A stretch of 64,000 nucleotides of DNA from Silanimonas sp021297925. GTDB taxonomy: Bacteria; Pseudomonadota; Gammaproteobacteria; Xanthomonadales; Xanthomonadaceae. The stretch is from positions 310,001 to 374,000 of the forward strand of contig JAPZTL010000002.1 in the NCBI GenBank assembly GCA_027532825.1, given 5' to 3'. Below the pieces are notes generated by a model. That model worked only from the letters and a program-made list of their open reading frames with translations, searched no databases and was not told where the DNA came from. Numbering within the stretch: position 1 is the stretch's first letter; every line of letters starts with the position of its first letter. Shown here one piece after another: positions 30,435 through 39,326 of the stretch. The translations under genes were made by a program, and so were the position numbers.

Positions 30435-32162
30435 TCAGTGCGGACCGGCCGGCGTGAGTTCGCCGCCGATGCGCTTGGCCTCGCCGAGCGTCGTCACCCC
30501 GTCGAGGGCGTAGTCCAAGGCCGCCTGCGCCAGCGATCGGTGCAAGGGTGCGCGGGAGGCCTCGTGGACGAAGCCGTCGTGGTGGCCTCGACGCAGCGCC
30601 TCCAGCATGCCGAGCGTGGGCTCGAGGTACTCGTACACGCCGACCCGCCCCCGATAGCCGGTGCCGTTGCAGTGTTGGCAGCCGCGCCCCCGGCGCAAGG
30701 CGTCGGTCGCGACGCCGGGACGCATGGCCGCCAGCCAGGCCAGGTCGTTGGCATCGGGCAGATGGCGCTCGCCGCAGCTGTCGCAGACGCGCCGCACCAG
30801 TCGCTGGGCGATGATGCAACGCAGCGAAGCGGCCAACAGGTAGCCGGGCGCCCCCATGTCGAGCAGGCGGTCGGCGGTGCCGACGGCGTCGTTGGTGTGC
30901 AGGGTCGAGAGCACGAGGTGGCCGGTCATCGCGGCACGCAGGCCGATCTCGGCGGTCTCCTGGTCGCGCATCTCGCCGACCAGGATGATGTCCGGGTCCT
31001 GGCGCAGGGCGGAGCGGAGGACGGAGGAGAAATCCAGGCCGATCTTCGGGTTCACCTGCACCTGGCTGATGCGCGGCAGCCGGTACTCGACCGGGTCCTC
31101 GACGGTGACGATCTTCCGCTCCGGCTCGTTCAGCGAGTGCAGCGCGGCGTACAGCGAGGTGGTCTTGCCCGATCCCGTGGGGCCGGTGACGAGGATCATG
31201 CCGCTCGGAGACGTCAGCACGTTGCGGAAGCGCGCCAGCATCGGCGCCGGCATGCCCAGCGTCTCGAGGTCCAGCATCGCGCCGCTCTGGTCGAGCAGTC
31301 GCATCACCACCGACTCGCCGTACTGGACGGGCATCGTCGAAAGGCGGACGTCGATCGACTTTCCGCGGACGCTGATATGGAAGCGGCCGTCCTGCGGAAG
31401 GCGTTTCTCCGAGATGTTGAGACCGGCCATCAGCTTCAGGCGGAGCACCAGCGCCGAGGCGATCTGGCGCTCGCGGAGGATCTGCTCGTTCAGGACGCCG
31501 TCGACGCGCTGCCGCAGGCGCAGGCAGTCGGCGTCGGGCTCGATGTGGATGTCGGACGCGCCGGCCTGCACCGCGTCGACGAACAGGGACTGCAGCAGCT
31601 TGACCACCGGGGCGTCGGCCGCGTCCTCGCCGAGCCCGAGCTGGCTGACGTCGAGCGCCTGCTCGGCACTGACCTCCTCCGACAGCTCCTGGGCGAAAGA
31701 GCTGATTTCCTCCGTCCGCCGGTAAACGTTGTCGAAGGTCCGCAGGACGTCGTCCTCGCGGACGAGCGCGAGGCGGATCTCGCGACCGAGCATCCGGGCG
31801 AGTTCGTCGAAGGCGAACAGGTCGGTGGGGTCGGCCATCCCGACCAGGTAGGCCCCGTCTTCGTCCCTCAGCACGATGCTGCGGAAGCGGCGTGCGAGGG
31901 TCTCCGGGATCTTGCGCACCATGGCCGCGTCGAAGCGGAAGCTGCGCAGGTCGATCAGCGGGATCGAAAGCTGCCGCGAGAGCAGCTGCAGCATGTCGTT
32001 CTCGCGGACCATGCCGAGGTCGATCAGCGTGCGACCCAGCTTGCCGCCCAGCCGGCGCTGCTCGCCGAGCGCGTGCTGCAACTGATCCGCGGTGATGAGC
32101 CCGTTCTCGACGAGCAGGTCGCCGAGTCGGATCTTCCTCGCGGCGGATGGGAACGTCGACAT
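30435..32162 (-). CDS. mshE: MSHA extension ATPase MshE (GspE/PilB family)
   Basis: Hexameric ATPase driving pilus extension. 575 aa: an N-terminal MshEN domain of c-di-GMP-binding type (RLGDLLVENGLITADQL and following repeats, residues 10-150), then the ATPase core with Walker A GPTGSGKTT (Lys333), the Asp box and Walker B, and a zinc-site CDSCGERH...GCQHCNGTGYRGR near residue 480. Start at 32162; upstream the frame stays open only as a shadow of mshN. Vibrio MshE binds c-di-GMP through this N-domain; the same control here is inferred. Confidence 0.95.
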   Translation of the reverse strand: MSTFPSAARKIRLGDLLVENGLITADQLQHALGEQRRLGGKLGRTLIDLGMVRENDMLQLLSRQLSIPLIDLRSFRFDAAMVRKIPETLARRFRSIVLRDEDGAYLVGMADPTDLFAFDELARMLGREIRLALVREDDVLRTFDNVYRRTEEISSFAQELSEEVSAEQALDVSQLGLGEDAADAPVVKLLQSLFVDAVQAGASDIHIEPDADCLRLRQRVDGVLNEQILRERQIASALVLRLKLMAGLNISEKRLPQDGRFHISVRGKSIDVRLSTMPVQYGESVVMRLLDQSGAMLDLETLGMPAPMLARFRNVLTSPSGMILVTGPTGSGKTTSLYAALHSLNEPERKIVTVEDPVEYRLPRISQVQVNPKIGLDFSSVLRSALRQDPDIILVGEMRDQETAEIGLRAAMTGHLVLSTLHTNDAVGTADRLLDMGAPGYLLAASLRCIIAQRLVRRVCDSCGERHLPDANDLAWLAAMRPGVATDALRRGRGCQHCNGTGYRGRVGVYEYLEPTLGMLEALRRGHHDGFVHEASRAPLHRSLAQAALDYALDGVTTLGEAKRIGGELTPAGPH

Positions 32163-32164
32163 GG

Positions 32165-33091
32165 TCACCTCGCGGAGGGCGCGGACAGGGCGTCGACCCG
32201 GCCACGCAAATAGTCTGCCAAAGCCGGCTCCAGCGGACCGTGCCGCCCCGCCCGCGCATATGCCGCGAGCGCCTCGTGGGCGCGCCCTTCGGCCTCGAGC
32301 GAAATCGCCAGCCCGACCCACCATGGCGCGATGTCGGGCTGCCGGTCCAGGGCTGCCGTCCACGCAAGGATCGCGTCGCGATGGCGGCCGAGGGCCTGCA
32401 GCGCCGTGGCCCGCAACGCGCTGGCCTCCGGACTCGCGGACGACGCGGCATCGAGCCGGGCCAAGGCCTCGGACGCCCGGCCGTCCGCCAGCAGGGCACG
32501 CACGTCCTCGAGGGGATCGCCGGGCGGCGGAAGTCGATCGATGGTCTGCCGCGCCGGCGGGTCCGGCGCGGCAGCGACAGGGGCGGCCGGTGCGGCAGCG
32601 GCAGGGGCGGCCGGTGCGGCAGCGGCAGGGGCGGCCGGTGCGGCAGCGGCAGGGGCGGCCGTTGCGGCAGCGGCAGCTGGATCGGTCGGTGCGGCCAACG
32701 TGGCAGGGGCGGCCGGCTCGACGCTCGGGGGCGGAACGACCTCCGTCATCGCGCTCGGCGCGGCCTCGATCGGCGTGTTGGTCGCGGCGGCCTGGGCGAC
32801 CGGAGCACTCGTCGCCGCCGGCGGGGCCGGGCCTGCGGCCGGCTCTGCCGTCGGCGCCGGCGCGACCTCTCGCCCGTCGGCGTCCGCACCCAGGGACGCG
32901 ACGACCCACCCGATGCCACCCGCGACCGCGACCAGCAGGCCGACAGCGACCACGAGCATCACGCCCCCCGCGCGCCCCGTCCCGCGCCCGGCGCTGGCCG
33001 ATCCCGCGATGGCGGCCTGCACTCGCCCGGGCGCCGCGCCCGACCGCTGCCTCGCCTCGAGGTCCTTCAGCATCTGGTTGATCACGCTCAT
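32165..33091 (-). CDS. mshN: MSHA biogenesis protein MshN (TPR)
   Basis: 308 aa. Typical MshN start MSVINQMLKDLEARQ, one membrane helix (VMLVVAVGLLVAVAGGIGWVVA, about residues 39-60), a long Ala/Pro linker containing a 24-bp tandem repeat, then TPR-like repeats in the C-terminal half. Start at 33091 overlaps mshM by four bases. Located between mshM and mshE as in Vibrio. Confidence 0.9.
   Translation of the reverse strand: MSVINQMLKDLEARQRSGAAPGRVQAAIAGSASAGRGTGRAGGVMLVVAVGLLVAVAGGIGWVVASLGADADGREVAPAPTAEPAAGPAPPAATSAPVAQAAATNTPIEAAPSAMTEVVPPPSVEPAAPATLAAPTDPAAAAATAAPAAAAPAAPAAAAPAAPAAAAPAAPVAAAPDPPARQTIDRLPPPGDPLEDVRALLADGRASEALARLDAASSASPEASALRATALQALGRHRDAILAWTAALDRQPDIAPWWVGLAISLEAEGRAHEALAAYARAGRHGPLEPALADYLRGRVDALSAPSAR
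32571..32676 (-). repeat. 24-bp tandem repeat inside mshN
   Basis: Unit GGTGCGGCAGCGGCAGGGGC-GGCC (plus-strand sense; 20 + 4 bases) occurs three times exactly at 32589-32660 with a partial copy on each side. It encodes repeated AAPAAPAA in the periplasmic linker of MshN. Such repeats can change in number by slippage. Confidence 0.9.
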
Positions 33092-34002
33092 GCCCGGAGC
33101 CCCCACCACGCCATCGCCCCCACCGCGACGGCCAGCAGCGCACCCCACGCCCACGGCCGCACCGCGAGGCGCGATACGGCACCGCGCGGGCGGCCGGCGC
33201 CGTCGGTGTCACGAACGGCCAACGCCACCTCGGCCATGCCGACCTCGCGCAGGCCGCGGCCGTAGGCCAGCAGCAGGGACTTGTGCGCCAGCACGTTCAG
33301 AAGCCGTGGAATGCCGCGGCTGTCGCGGTGGAGCCGACGCAGGACCGGCGCTGCGAACAGCGGGCGGCCGTTGTAGCCGGCGATCGCAAGCCGATGCTGG
33401 AGGTACAGCGCCACGCCCTCGGCGTCGAGCGGCCGCAGCCGGTAACCGAAGCCGATGCGCTGCTGCAGCTGGCGAAGCTGCGGCTGCGCCAGGCGCTCGT
33501 CAAGCTCGGGCTGGCCGAACAGCACGACGTGGAGCAGCTTGCGCGTCTCGGTCTCGAGGTTCGAGAGCAGGCGCAAGGCCTCGAGGCTCTGGTCCGACAA
33601 GGCCTGCGCCTCGTCGATGATGACGGCGACGCGTTTGCCCTCCGACGCGAGCTCGATCAGGCGTTCCTGCAGTTTCCTCACCACCGTGTGCTGGCGCGGC
33701 GTGGGGCCGAGCGGCACGCGCAGTTCGTCGGCGATCGCTCGACGGAGGGCGTCGGGGTCGAGGTAGGGATTCGGCACCCACGCCGTGACCCAGTCGCCGT
33801 GCAGCCCGTTGAGCAACAGTCGGCACAACAGGGTCTTGCCGGTACCGACCTCGCCGGTGATCTTGATGAATCCCTCGCCCTGCGAAAGCGCGTGCCGCAG
33901 CACGTCCAAGGCCTCGACATGGGCGTCGTTGCGGAAGAAGAACCCCGTGTCCGGCGTGAGCGCGAACGGGGCCGTGCGGAGGCCGAAGTGCGCTTCGTAC
34001 AT
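33088..34002 (-). CDS. mshM: MSHA biogenesis ATPase MshM (ExeA-like AAA)
   Basis: 304-aa AAA ATPase. Starts MYEAHFGLRTAPFALTPDTG, Walker A GEVGTGKT (residues 50-57), Walker B VAVIIDEAQAL, C-terminal membrane helix (AWGALLAVAVGAMAWWG). ExeA/MshM family proteins help secretin assembly. Start at 34002; a longer frame upstream is only a shadow of mshL. 20 bp after mshL. Confidence 0.93.
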   Translation of the reverse strand: MYEAHFGLRTAPFALTPDTGFFFRNDAHVEALDVLRHALSQGEGFIKITGEVGTGKTLLCRLLLNGLHGDWVTAWVPNPYLDPDALRRAIADELRVPLGPTPRQHTVVRKLQERLIELASEGKRVAVIIDEAQALSDQSLEALRLLSNLETETRKLLHVVLFGQPELDERLAQPQLRQLQQRIGFGYRLRPLDAEGVALYLQHRLAIAGYNGRPLFAAPVLRRLHRDSRGIPRLLNVLAHKSLLLAYGRGLREVGMAEVALAVRDTDGAGRPRGAVSRLAVRPWAWGALLAVAVGAMAWWGLRA

Positions 34003-34022
34003 GCCGGCCGCCGCCGCGCCGC

Positions 34023-35690
34023 TCAGGGCGTGCCGCCCTCGAGCGCGCGGGTCTCCTCCATGCGGGGGCGCGCGGCCGCGTCCCAGTCCGCCTGCCCGCG
34101 GACCACGGTCGGCCTGAGCAGGATGACCAGCTCGGTCTTGCTGCCGGTGTTGCGGGTCTGGCGGAACAGGCGGCCCAGCACCGGGATGTCGCCCAGCCAT
34201 GGCGTACGGGCGTTCTGGCGGGCCTGGCTGTCCTGCATCAGGCCACCGATGACGACGAGTTGGCCGTTGCTCGCGCGGACCACGGAATCGCTCTGGCGCA
34301 CGGCGCTGACCGCCAGCGGGAGGCGGTAGTCGCGATCACCGACGACGATCAGCTTGGTCTGGTCGGACACCTCCGAGATCGTCGGCTGGACGTGCAGCAA
34401 GACGTCGCCGTCGTCCGAGATCTGAGGTGTGACGTCGAGCGAGATGCCCGAGAAGAACGGCGTCAGCTCGAGCGTCGGGTCGGTCTGCTGGGTCTGGTTG
34501 CCGACGGTCTGGCTCTGGCTGCCGGTGATGCCGGTGACGAAGAACTCGTCGCTGCCGACCTTGATGACCGCCTTCTGGTTGTTCGTCGCCGACACCCGCG
34601 GGCTGGACATCACGCGGACGTCGCCCTGCTGCTTCAGCAGTTCGACGAAGGCGGAGAAATCACCGCCCTCCCAGCCCACGCTGAACACGCCGCCGAAGGC
34701 CGAGGTCCGCGTGTTGTCCGGCAGCGTCGGGTTGTTGGGGTTGAGGTTGCCGGTCTGGCCGCCGATCTCCGACTGCCCGTTCGGCCCGAAGATCGACCCG
34801 CCGCCGGTCTGCCCGATGATGCCGGCCCCGTTGTCCACGACCTGCGCCCAGTTGATGCCGCTCTGGAAGCGGTCGTTGAGCGTGACCTCGAGGATGCGCG
34901 CCTCGAGGATGACCTGGCGGGTCACGGCGACCTGTACCGAATCAAGGTAGCGCTGCACGTCGCGCATCTCCGAGGGGAGCGCGCGGATCACCACGGTGCT
35001 CGACTGCGGGCTGACCACCACGCTGCGACCGGGCGCATCGCCGACGATGGCGCGAAGCGCGGTGGCCAGTTCCGCCCAGTAGTCGGTCTCGCTGCGGGTG
35101 CGGACCCGGCTGGTGAAAGCTTCGGAACGCTGGCTGGTGCCGGATTCGCCGTCCCCGCCCTCGCCACCGCCGCCGGTACCGTCCCCGCCCCCGCTGCTGC
35201 CGCCACTGCTGCCGCCACTGCCGCCGGTCAGGTCACCGGCGTTGACCCGCGTCCGCGACTCGCCGATCCGCTGCAGGTGGAGGTAATCGACCTCGAAGAC
35301 ACGCGACTGCAGCTGGGCCGGCAGGACGATGTAGCCGCCGCCGCGGGCCTCGTATTCGTAGCCGTAGACCTCGCGGACGACCTCCAGCACCTCGGGCACG
35401 GTCACGTTCTTGAGGCTGAGGCTGAGGCTGCCCGCCACGTCCGGGTGCACGACCATGTTGATCGAGGTGCCCTGCACGAGGCTCATGAAAAAGGCCCGCG
35501 CCGGCACCTGGTCGACATCGACGTTGAAGCGGTCCGAAGCGGGAGGACGCGCAGGCGGGGCGACCAGTGCCCGGGTCACGGCCGTCGGGATCGCGGCCTG
35601 TGGCGCCGGCGCGGCGGGCGCCTCGGCGACGGCCGTCCCTCCCGCGAGGGCGGCCAGCACGGCCAGCGGAATCGGCAGGAAACGAAGCAT
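34023..35690 (-). CDS. mshL: MSHA outer-membrane secretin MshL
   Basis: Outer-membrane secretin through which the pilus exits. 555 aa: signal peptide, N0/STN-like domain (residues 55-125), a Gly/Ser-rich linker (about 160-190), then the secretin domain with RVMSSPRVSATNNQKAVIKVG and VIGGLMQDSQARQNARTPWLGDIPVLGRLF. One base overlaps the stop of mshK. C-terminal residues show the usual secretin end. Confidence 0.95.
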   Translation of the reverse strand: MLRFLPIPLAVLAALAGGTAVAEAPAAPAPQAAIPTAVTRALVAPPARPPASDRFNVDVDQVPARAFFMSLVQGTSINMVVHPDVAGSLSLSLKNVTVPEVLEVVREVYGYEYEARGGGYIVLPAQLQSRVFEVDYLHLQRIGESRTRVNAGDLTGGSGGSSGGSSGGGDGTGGGGEGGDGESGTSQRSEAFTSRVRTRSETDYWAELATALRAIVGDAPGRSVVVSPQSSTVVIRALPSEMRDVQRYLDSVQVAVTRQVILEARILEVTLNDRFQSGINWAQVVDNGAGIIGQTGGGSIFGPNGQSEIGGQTGNLNPNNPTLPDNTRTSAFGGVFSVGWEGGDFSAFVELLKQQGDVRVMSSPRVSATNNQKAVIKVGSDEFFVTGITGSQSQTVGNQTQQTDPTLELTPFFSGISLDVTPQISDDGDVLLHVQPTISEVSDQTKLIVVGDRDYRLPLAVSAVRQSDSVVRASNGQLVVIGGLMQDSQARQNARTPWLGDIPVLGRLFRQTRNTGSKTELVILLRPTVVRGQADWDAAARPRMEETRALEGGTP

Positions 35691-36016
35691 CAGCGGTTCA
35701 CCGGGCGGGCGATGGAGGAATAGGACAGGCGGAGTTCGGTGGGGCCGGACGCGCCTTCGAGGCGCACCCAGCCGGGGCCGATGGCCACGACGCGGGCCTC
35801 CCCGAGCGTGTCACCCGGGCGGACGAACGCGCCGTTGATGATGGCGCTGCGCTGGTCGCCGGAGACCATGGTCGACTGAAGCACGAGCGAGGGCGCGGGC
35901 GTGCCCGGGGCGGCGTCGACCGACGCCGCCGGCACGGCCGGCCGGGTGGGATCGGGCACGCCAGACGCCACGGCGGGGCCGGCGACGACGAGCAGCAGGG
36001 CCAGGACGTTACGCAC
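35690..36016 (-). CDS. mshK: MSHA biogenesis protein MshK
   Basis: 108-aa periplasmic protein: signal peptide (MRNVLALLLVVAGPAVA), a DPTRP motif as in MshK/GspC-like proteins, then a small beta domain (LVLQSTMVSGDQRSAIING, EARVVAIGPGWVRLEG). Likely links the inner-membrane platform to the secretin. Overlaps mshJ and mshL. Confidence 0.88.
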   Translation of the reverse strand: MRNVLALLLVVAGPAVASGVPDPTRPAVPAASVDAAPGTPAPSLVLQSTMVSGDQRSAIINGAFVRPGDTLGEARVVAIGPGWVRLEGASGPTELRLSYSSIARPVNR

Positions 36017-36734
36017 CGATCCAGCCCTCCCCGAGGCCCAGCGTTTCGACTTCGAGTTCGATCGAGAGGACCGGCCAGCGCGTGGCGTCGATATCCAGCC
36101 GCTGCAGGCGCAGGCGGTATGGCAGGGCCTCCAACGCCCGCACGTAGTCCAGCGCGGCCGAATAATCCCCTTCGAAGCTCAGGGCCACGCGATGGCGATA
36201 CAGCACGGGGACGCCGGCCGCGTCCGCGGTCGTGTCCGTCGTCGAAGTGGCCGTGGCGGCAACGGGGTCGGCGGCATCGGGAGCGGCCTCGCTGGCCGGC
36301 GCCGGCCTCCATCGGAGGGCTTCGGGCGTCAGCACGCGGACGCCGACGATCCGCAGCCGCTGGTCGCGTCCGAGCATTTCACGCAGCACGCCTGGCATGC
36401 GATCGGGCGCGATCACGCGGGTGGCGTCGTCGCGGAAGCGCGCGTCGAACGCCAAGGCCTCGGCCCGGAGGCGCTCAAGGGCGGCCCGCCGCTGGGCCTC
36501 CGGATCCTTCGCCAGTTCGCCCTCCATCCGCGCCACGGCGACCCTGAGGCTCTCGACCTCGGGCTGCAGCATGCCGATCTCGTCGCGCGCGGAACGCGCC
36601 GCCTTGGCGTTGGGCTCGATCCAGAGCACGAAGATCGCCACGACCAGCAGAACGCCCGTCGTCAGCGACAGGAGGAGCCGCTCTCGCGGCTGGAGGGCGT
36701 CGAAGCGACGCTCGAGGTCGCCGAAGCGGCTCAT
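36009..36734 (-). CDS. mshJ: MSHA biogenesis protein MshJ (PilO-like)
   Basis: 241 aa. One membrane helix (LLLSLTTGVLLVVAIFVLW, residues 28-46), a coiled coil (about 55-100) and a ferredoxin-like periplasmic domain (GDYSAALDYVRALEALPYRL). PilO/GspM-type inner-membrane scaffold. Start at 36734 overlaps the PilN-like gene by four bases. Confidence 0.9.
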   Translation of the reverse strand: MSRFGDLERRFDALQPRERLLLSLTTGVLLVVAIFVLWIEPNAKAARSARDEIGMLQPEVESLRVAVARMEGELAKDPEAQRRAALERLRAEALAFDARFRDDATRVIAPDRMPGVLREMLGRDQRLRIVGVRVLTPEALRWRPAPASEAAPDAADPVAATATSTTDTTADAAGVPVLYRHRVALSFEGDYSAALDYVRALEALPYRLRLQRLDIDATRWPVLSIELEVETLGLGEGWIGA

Positions 36735-37405
36735 GGGGTCGCCTCCGCCGGCGGGGGCACGTCGGGCGCCGGACGCGACGGATCCTCGGCCGGGCGGCAG
36801 CCCGACGCGAGCGCCTCGCAATCGGTGGCCAGTTCGAACACCAGCGGCGCGGCGGGCGTGGTGCCGCGGCCCAGCAGGAACTGCCCGAAGGCCTGGCCGG
36901 ACAGGGCCGGCTCGTCCGACAGGGCCTGCAGGTAGGCCGGCACGGCGTCGGCGTCGAGCGTGCGGCCGCCCAGGCCCATCCGTGCGCCAGCGCCGCCCAC
37001 GTGGATGCGGGTCAGCCAGAGGGACGCGGGCCGCTGCCGGCCGAGGCCCTCGAGGACGCCCGAAAAGGGACGCACCTCGTCGGCCGAGTCACGCAGGCGA
37101 TCGTCGATCCAACGGCGCCCATCGACGCCCTGCTGAGCCGACGCCAGGGCGGCGGCGAGGGCGGCATCCGGCACCCGCCGCGACAGCGCCTGCGAGGCGA
37201 CCTCGTTGCGCGACTGCAGGTCGGCCTGCTCGACCACCAGCGCGTCGCGCTGGCCCACGGCCGCGGTGGCCTCGACCTGCGCCCAGCCGCCCCAGGCGAG
37301 CATCGCGACGACGGCGAAGCCGAGGAGGGCGAGGTTGCGCGGCAGCTCGCCGCTCGATTCGATCGGGCGGAGGTCGTCGCGGTAGAGGTCGACGCGCTGG
37401 TTCAT
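36731..37405 (-). CDS. PilN-like MSHA biogenesis protein (MshI2)
   Basis: 224 aa. Starts MNQRVDLYRDDLRP, a PilN-type cytoplasmic segment (cf. INLLP of PilN) that would contact the MshI/PilM-like protein; one membrane helix (NLALLGFAVVAMLAWGGWA); then a coiled coil and a small periplasmic domain with SLWLTRIHV. It matches the gene annotated mshI2/pilN between mshI and mshJ in other MSHA loci. Acidic/Pro C-terminal tail with one Cys pair (DCEALASGC). Confidence 0.88.
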   Translation of the reverse strand: MNQRVDLYRDDLRPIESSGELPRNLALLGFAVVAMLAWGGWAQVEATAAVGQRDALVVEQADLQSRNEVASQALSRRVPDAALAAALASAQQGVDGRRWIDDRLRDSADEVRPFSGVLEGLGRQRPASLWLTRIHVGGAGARMGLGGRTLDADAVPAYLQALSDEPALSGQAFGQFLLGRGTTPAAPLVFELATDCEALASGCRPAEDPSRPAPDVPPPAEATP

Positions 37406-38331
37406 GCGCCCTCCCCGGCCACGACCAGGGCCGCGAGGCGGGATCGGGCCGGCGCCGGCAAGGTAGCGAGGACCGGCCACGTCGCCTCCACGGGAGCGAT
37501 GATCATGTCGAGGCCCAGCAGGGTGCGGAGCGCGGCCTCGAGGCCTTCCAGCCCGTCGACCCCGCAGGCGAGCAGGAGTCGACGCGGCGGCGTCCTCTGG
37601 TGGGTGCGATCGAAGTAGTCGAGCGTGCGCTGCAGCTCGAGCGCGATCCGCTCGTGCAGCCGCTCGATGCCCCCGGCATGCGGGTCGCGCAGCGCGCGCT
37701 GGTCCTCGGCATCGAACTCGAAGCGTCGGGAGACGAACAGCGCCTGTTCCCGGAGCGCGAGCATGGTGCCGCCGCGCGGATCGAGGACCAGCGTCGCCAG
37801 GCTGTCATCGGCGTTGCCGAGCCGCCGGGACACCTCGGCCCAGGCGAGGTCGGCGATACCGATACGGTCCAACCGGAGCCCCGAGGCGGCGATCTGCGCG
37901 ATGCGCGGCCGAAGGTCGTCCTTCCGCCCGACCGCCAGGTACAGCGTGGGCGGACGCCCGCGGCTCTCGAGGCCCGGGACTTCGAACGCGTCCATCACCG
38001 CCTCCTCGAAGGGGAAGGGCAAGAGATCGCGGACCTTCCAGCGAAGCGCCTGCACCCATTCGGCCCGGGGGACGGCGGGCTTGTCCACCTGCAGCAGGCT
38101 GAACTGGCCGGCCTCGAGCACCCATTCGCAGTCGAAGCCGGCCGCCCCAGCCTCGGCGACCATCGACGCCAGCGTGGCGGCGGGGTCGACCCCGGCGTCC
38201 CGTTCCAGCGCGCGCGGGCCGGCCGGGCCGGCGGCGACGAGGCCGATGCGATCGTTCGTCAGCGACAGGGCAGCGCGTCCGGAAGGACGACCGCGACGCT
38301 TGGCGAAAAAATCCCACCGAACGTTGGCCAT
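37402..38331 (-). CDS. mshI: MSHA biogenesis protein MshI (PilM-like)
   Basis: 309-aa cytoplasmic actin-like protein without membrane segments. The N-terminal half has PilM-like features (ALSLTNDRIGLVAAG; WVQALRWKVRDLLPFPFEEAVMD). Start MANVRWDFFAKRR at 38331 is preceded by non-coding DNA. Forms a complex with the PilN-like protein by family. Confidence 0.9.
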   Translation of the reverse strand: MANVRWDFFAKRRGRPSGRAALSLTNDRIGLVAAGPAGPRALERDAGVDPAATLASMVAEAGAAGFDCEWVLEAGQFSLLQVDKPAVPRAEWVQALRWKVRDLLPFPFEEAVMDAFEVPGLESRGRPPTLYLAVGRKDDLRPRIAQIAASGLRLDRIGIADLAWAEVSRRLGNADDSLATLVLDPRGGTMLALREQALFVSRRFEFDAEDQRALRDPHAGGIERLHERIALELQRTLDYFDRTHQRTPPRRLLLACGVDGLEGLEAALRTLLGLDMIIAPVEATWPVLATLPAPARSRLAALVVAGEGA

Positions 38332-38454
38332 GGATGGATCGCTTTGCCCCCGGGCGCGGCGCGGCGCCCTGCATGGAAGACCACCGGAGACTTCCACAGC
38401 CGGATGGCGACGGTCAATCGAACCCGGCCTTGCGTCACTGCTTTTGACGCGCGA

Positions 38455-38721
38455 TCAGTTCGACAGGCGCCACGCGGCCGCCACCAGCCCCGCGATGCCA
38501 GCGACGGCGAACACCGGCACGGCGAGCAACGAGAGCAACGCGAGCCCGCGCCCCATGCGTCGTTGGCGCGCGCTGAGGACGCGGTAATTGGACCCGTAGG
38601 CGGACAGGCTCGCGAGCGCCGTGGCCCACCCCAGGGCGAAGCCGACGCCGCTGGCGAACGACAGCAGCAGCCATGCCCACCACGGCAGGAACAGCGCCAC
38701 GCTGGCGAGCGCGTCCAGCAT
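38455..38721 (-). CDS. Small unknown membrane protein (88 aa)
   Basis: Not recognised. Two hydrophobic helices (residues 10-35 and 63-83) joined by a basic loop (SNYRVLSARQRRMGRG), an arrangement seen in LapA-like or small scaffold proteins. Lies between the 168-aa coiled-coil gene (45 bp upstream) and mshI (123 bp downstream), same strand; it may belong to the MSHA unit. Confidence 0.65.
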   Translation of the reverse strand: MLDALASVALFLPWWAWLLLSFASGVGFALGWATALASLSAYGSNYRVLSARQRRMGRGLALLSLLAVPVFAVAGIAGLVAAAWRLSN

Positions 38722-38766
38722 CGACTCAGGCCCCCGGCGGCGCGATCGACTCGTGTTCCCCGAGGC

Positions 38767-39273
38767 TCATCGCGCCCCGCCGAGCCCCTCGATGCGAGCC
38801 GCCAGTTCAAGCACGGACTGGCGCTGTGCCCCGAGGTCGCGGTCGAGCGTGATGGTGGTGCCGGCGATCTGGTCGCGCATCGCGATGACGGAGGACGGGT
38901 CGAGCCCGAGGGCGGAGGCGTCCACCAGGGCCATGGACTCGGAAGCGACCTTCAGGCGCTCCGAGGCGATACCAAAGTTGCGCTGGTCGAGGTCGTTGGC
39001 CGCAAGGAGAAGGGCGATGCGCGCCCGGAGCAGCGCCGACCGCGTCTCGGCGGCCGCGAGGGTCCGCTGGACCTCGGCCACCTGCGCGCGGGCCTCGGCG
39101 ATCTGGACGTCCTTGGCCCCCAGCACGACCCCATGCGCGGCATCGCGTTCGGCAAGCGCGACATGGCGCTGCCATACGCCGATCGCATAGGCGATGAGGA
39201 GCCCGCCCGTGAATCCGACGATCGCGGTCGCGAGCGGATTCCGGGCCCATTGGGTGGGGGGATGGTCGGCCAT
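38767..39273 (-). CDS. Unknown single-pass membrane protein with coiled coil (168 aa)
   Basis: Not recognised. One membrane helix (PLATAIVGFTGGLLIAYAIG, about residues 13-32) followed by a heptad-rich region (residues 50-105) and a helical C-terminus. Start at 39273 fits a short cytoplasmic N-terminus MADHPPTQWARN; a longer frame upstream is less likely. Between rimO (53 bp) and the 88-aa gene. Context next to the MSHA locus suggests, but does not show, a role in pilus assembly. Confidence 0.7.
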   Translation of the reverse strand: MADHPPTQWARNPLATAIVGFTGGLLIAYAIGVWQRHVALAERDAAHGVVLGAKDVQIAEARAQVAEVQRTLAAAETRSALLRARIALLLAANDLDQRNFGIASERLKVASESMALVDASALGLDPSSVIAMRDQIAGTTITLDRDLGAQRQSVLELAARIEGLGGAR

Positions 39274-39326
39274 GGCCCTGCCTTTCCTTAGTGGGGTCGA
39301 CGGAGGATACCAGCGACCGCCCGCCG

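Noticed and set aside
32571..32676. Possible CRISPR-like array
   Set aside because: The repeats are contiguous without spacers and lie inside the mshN coding frame.
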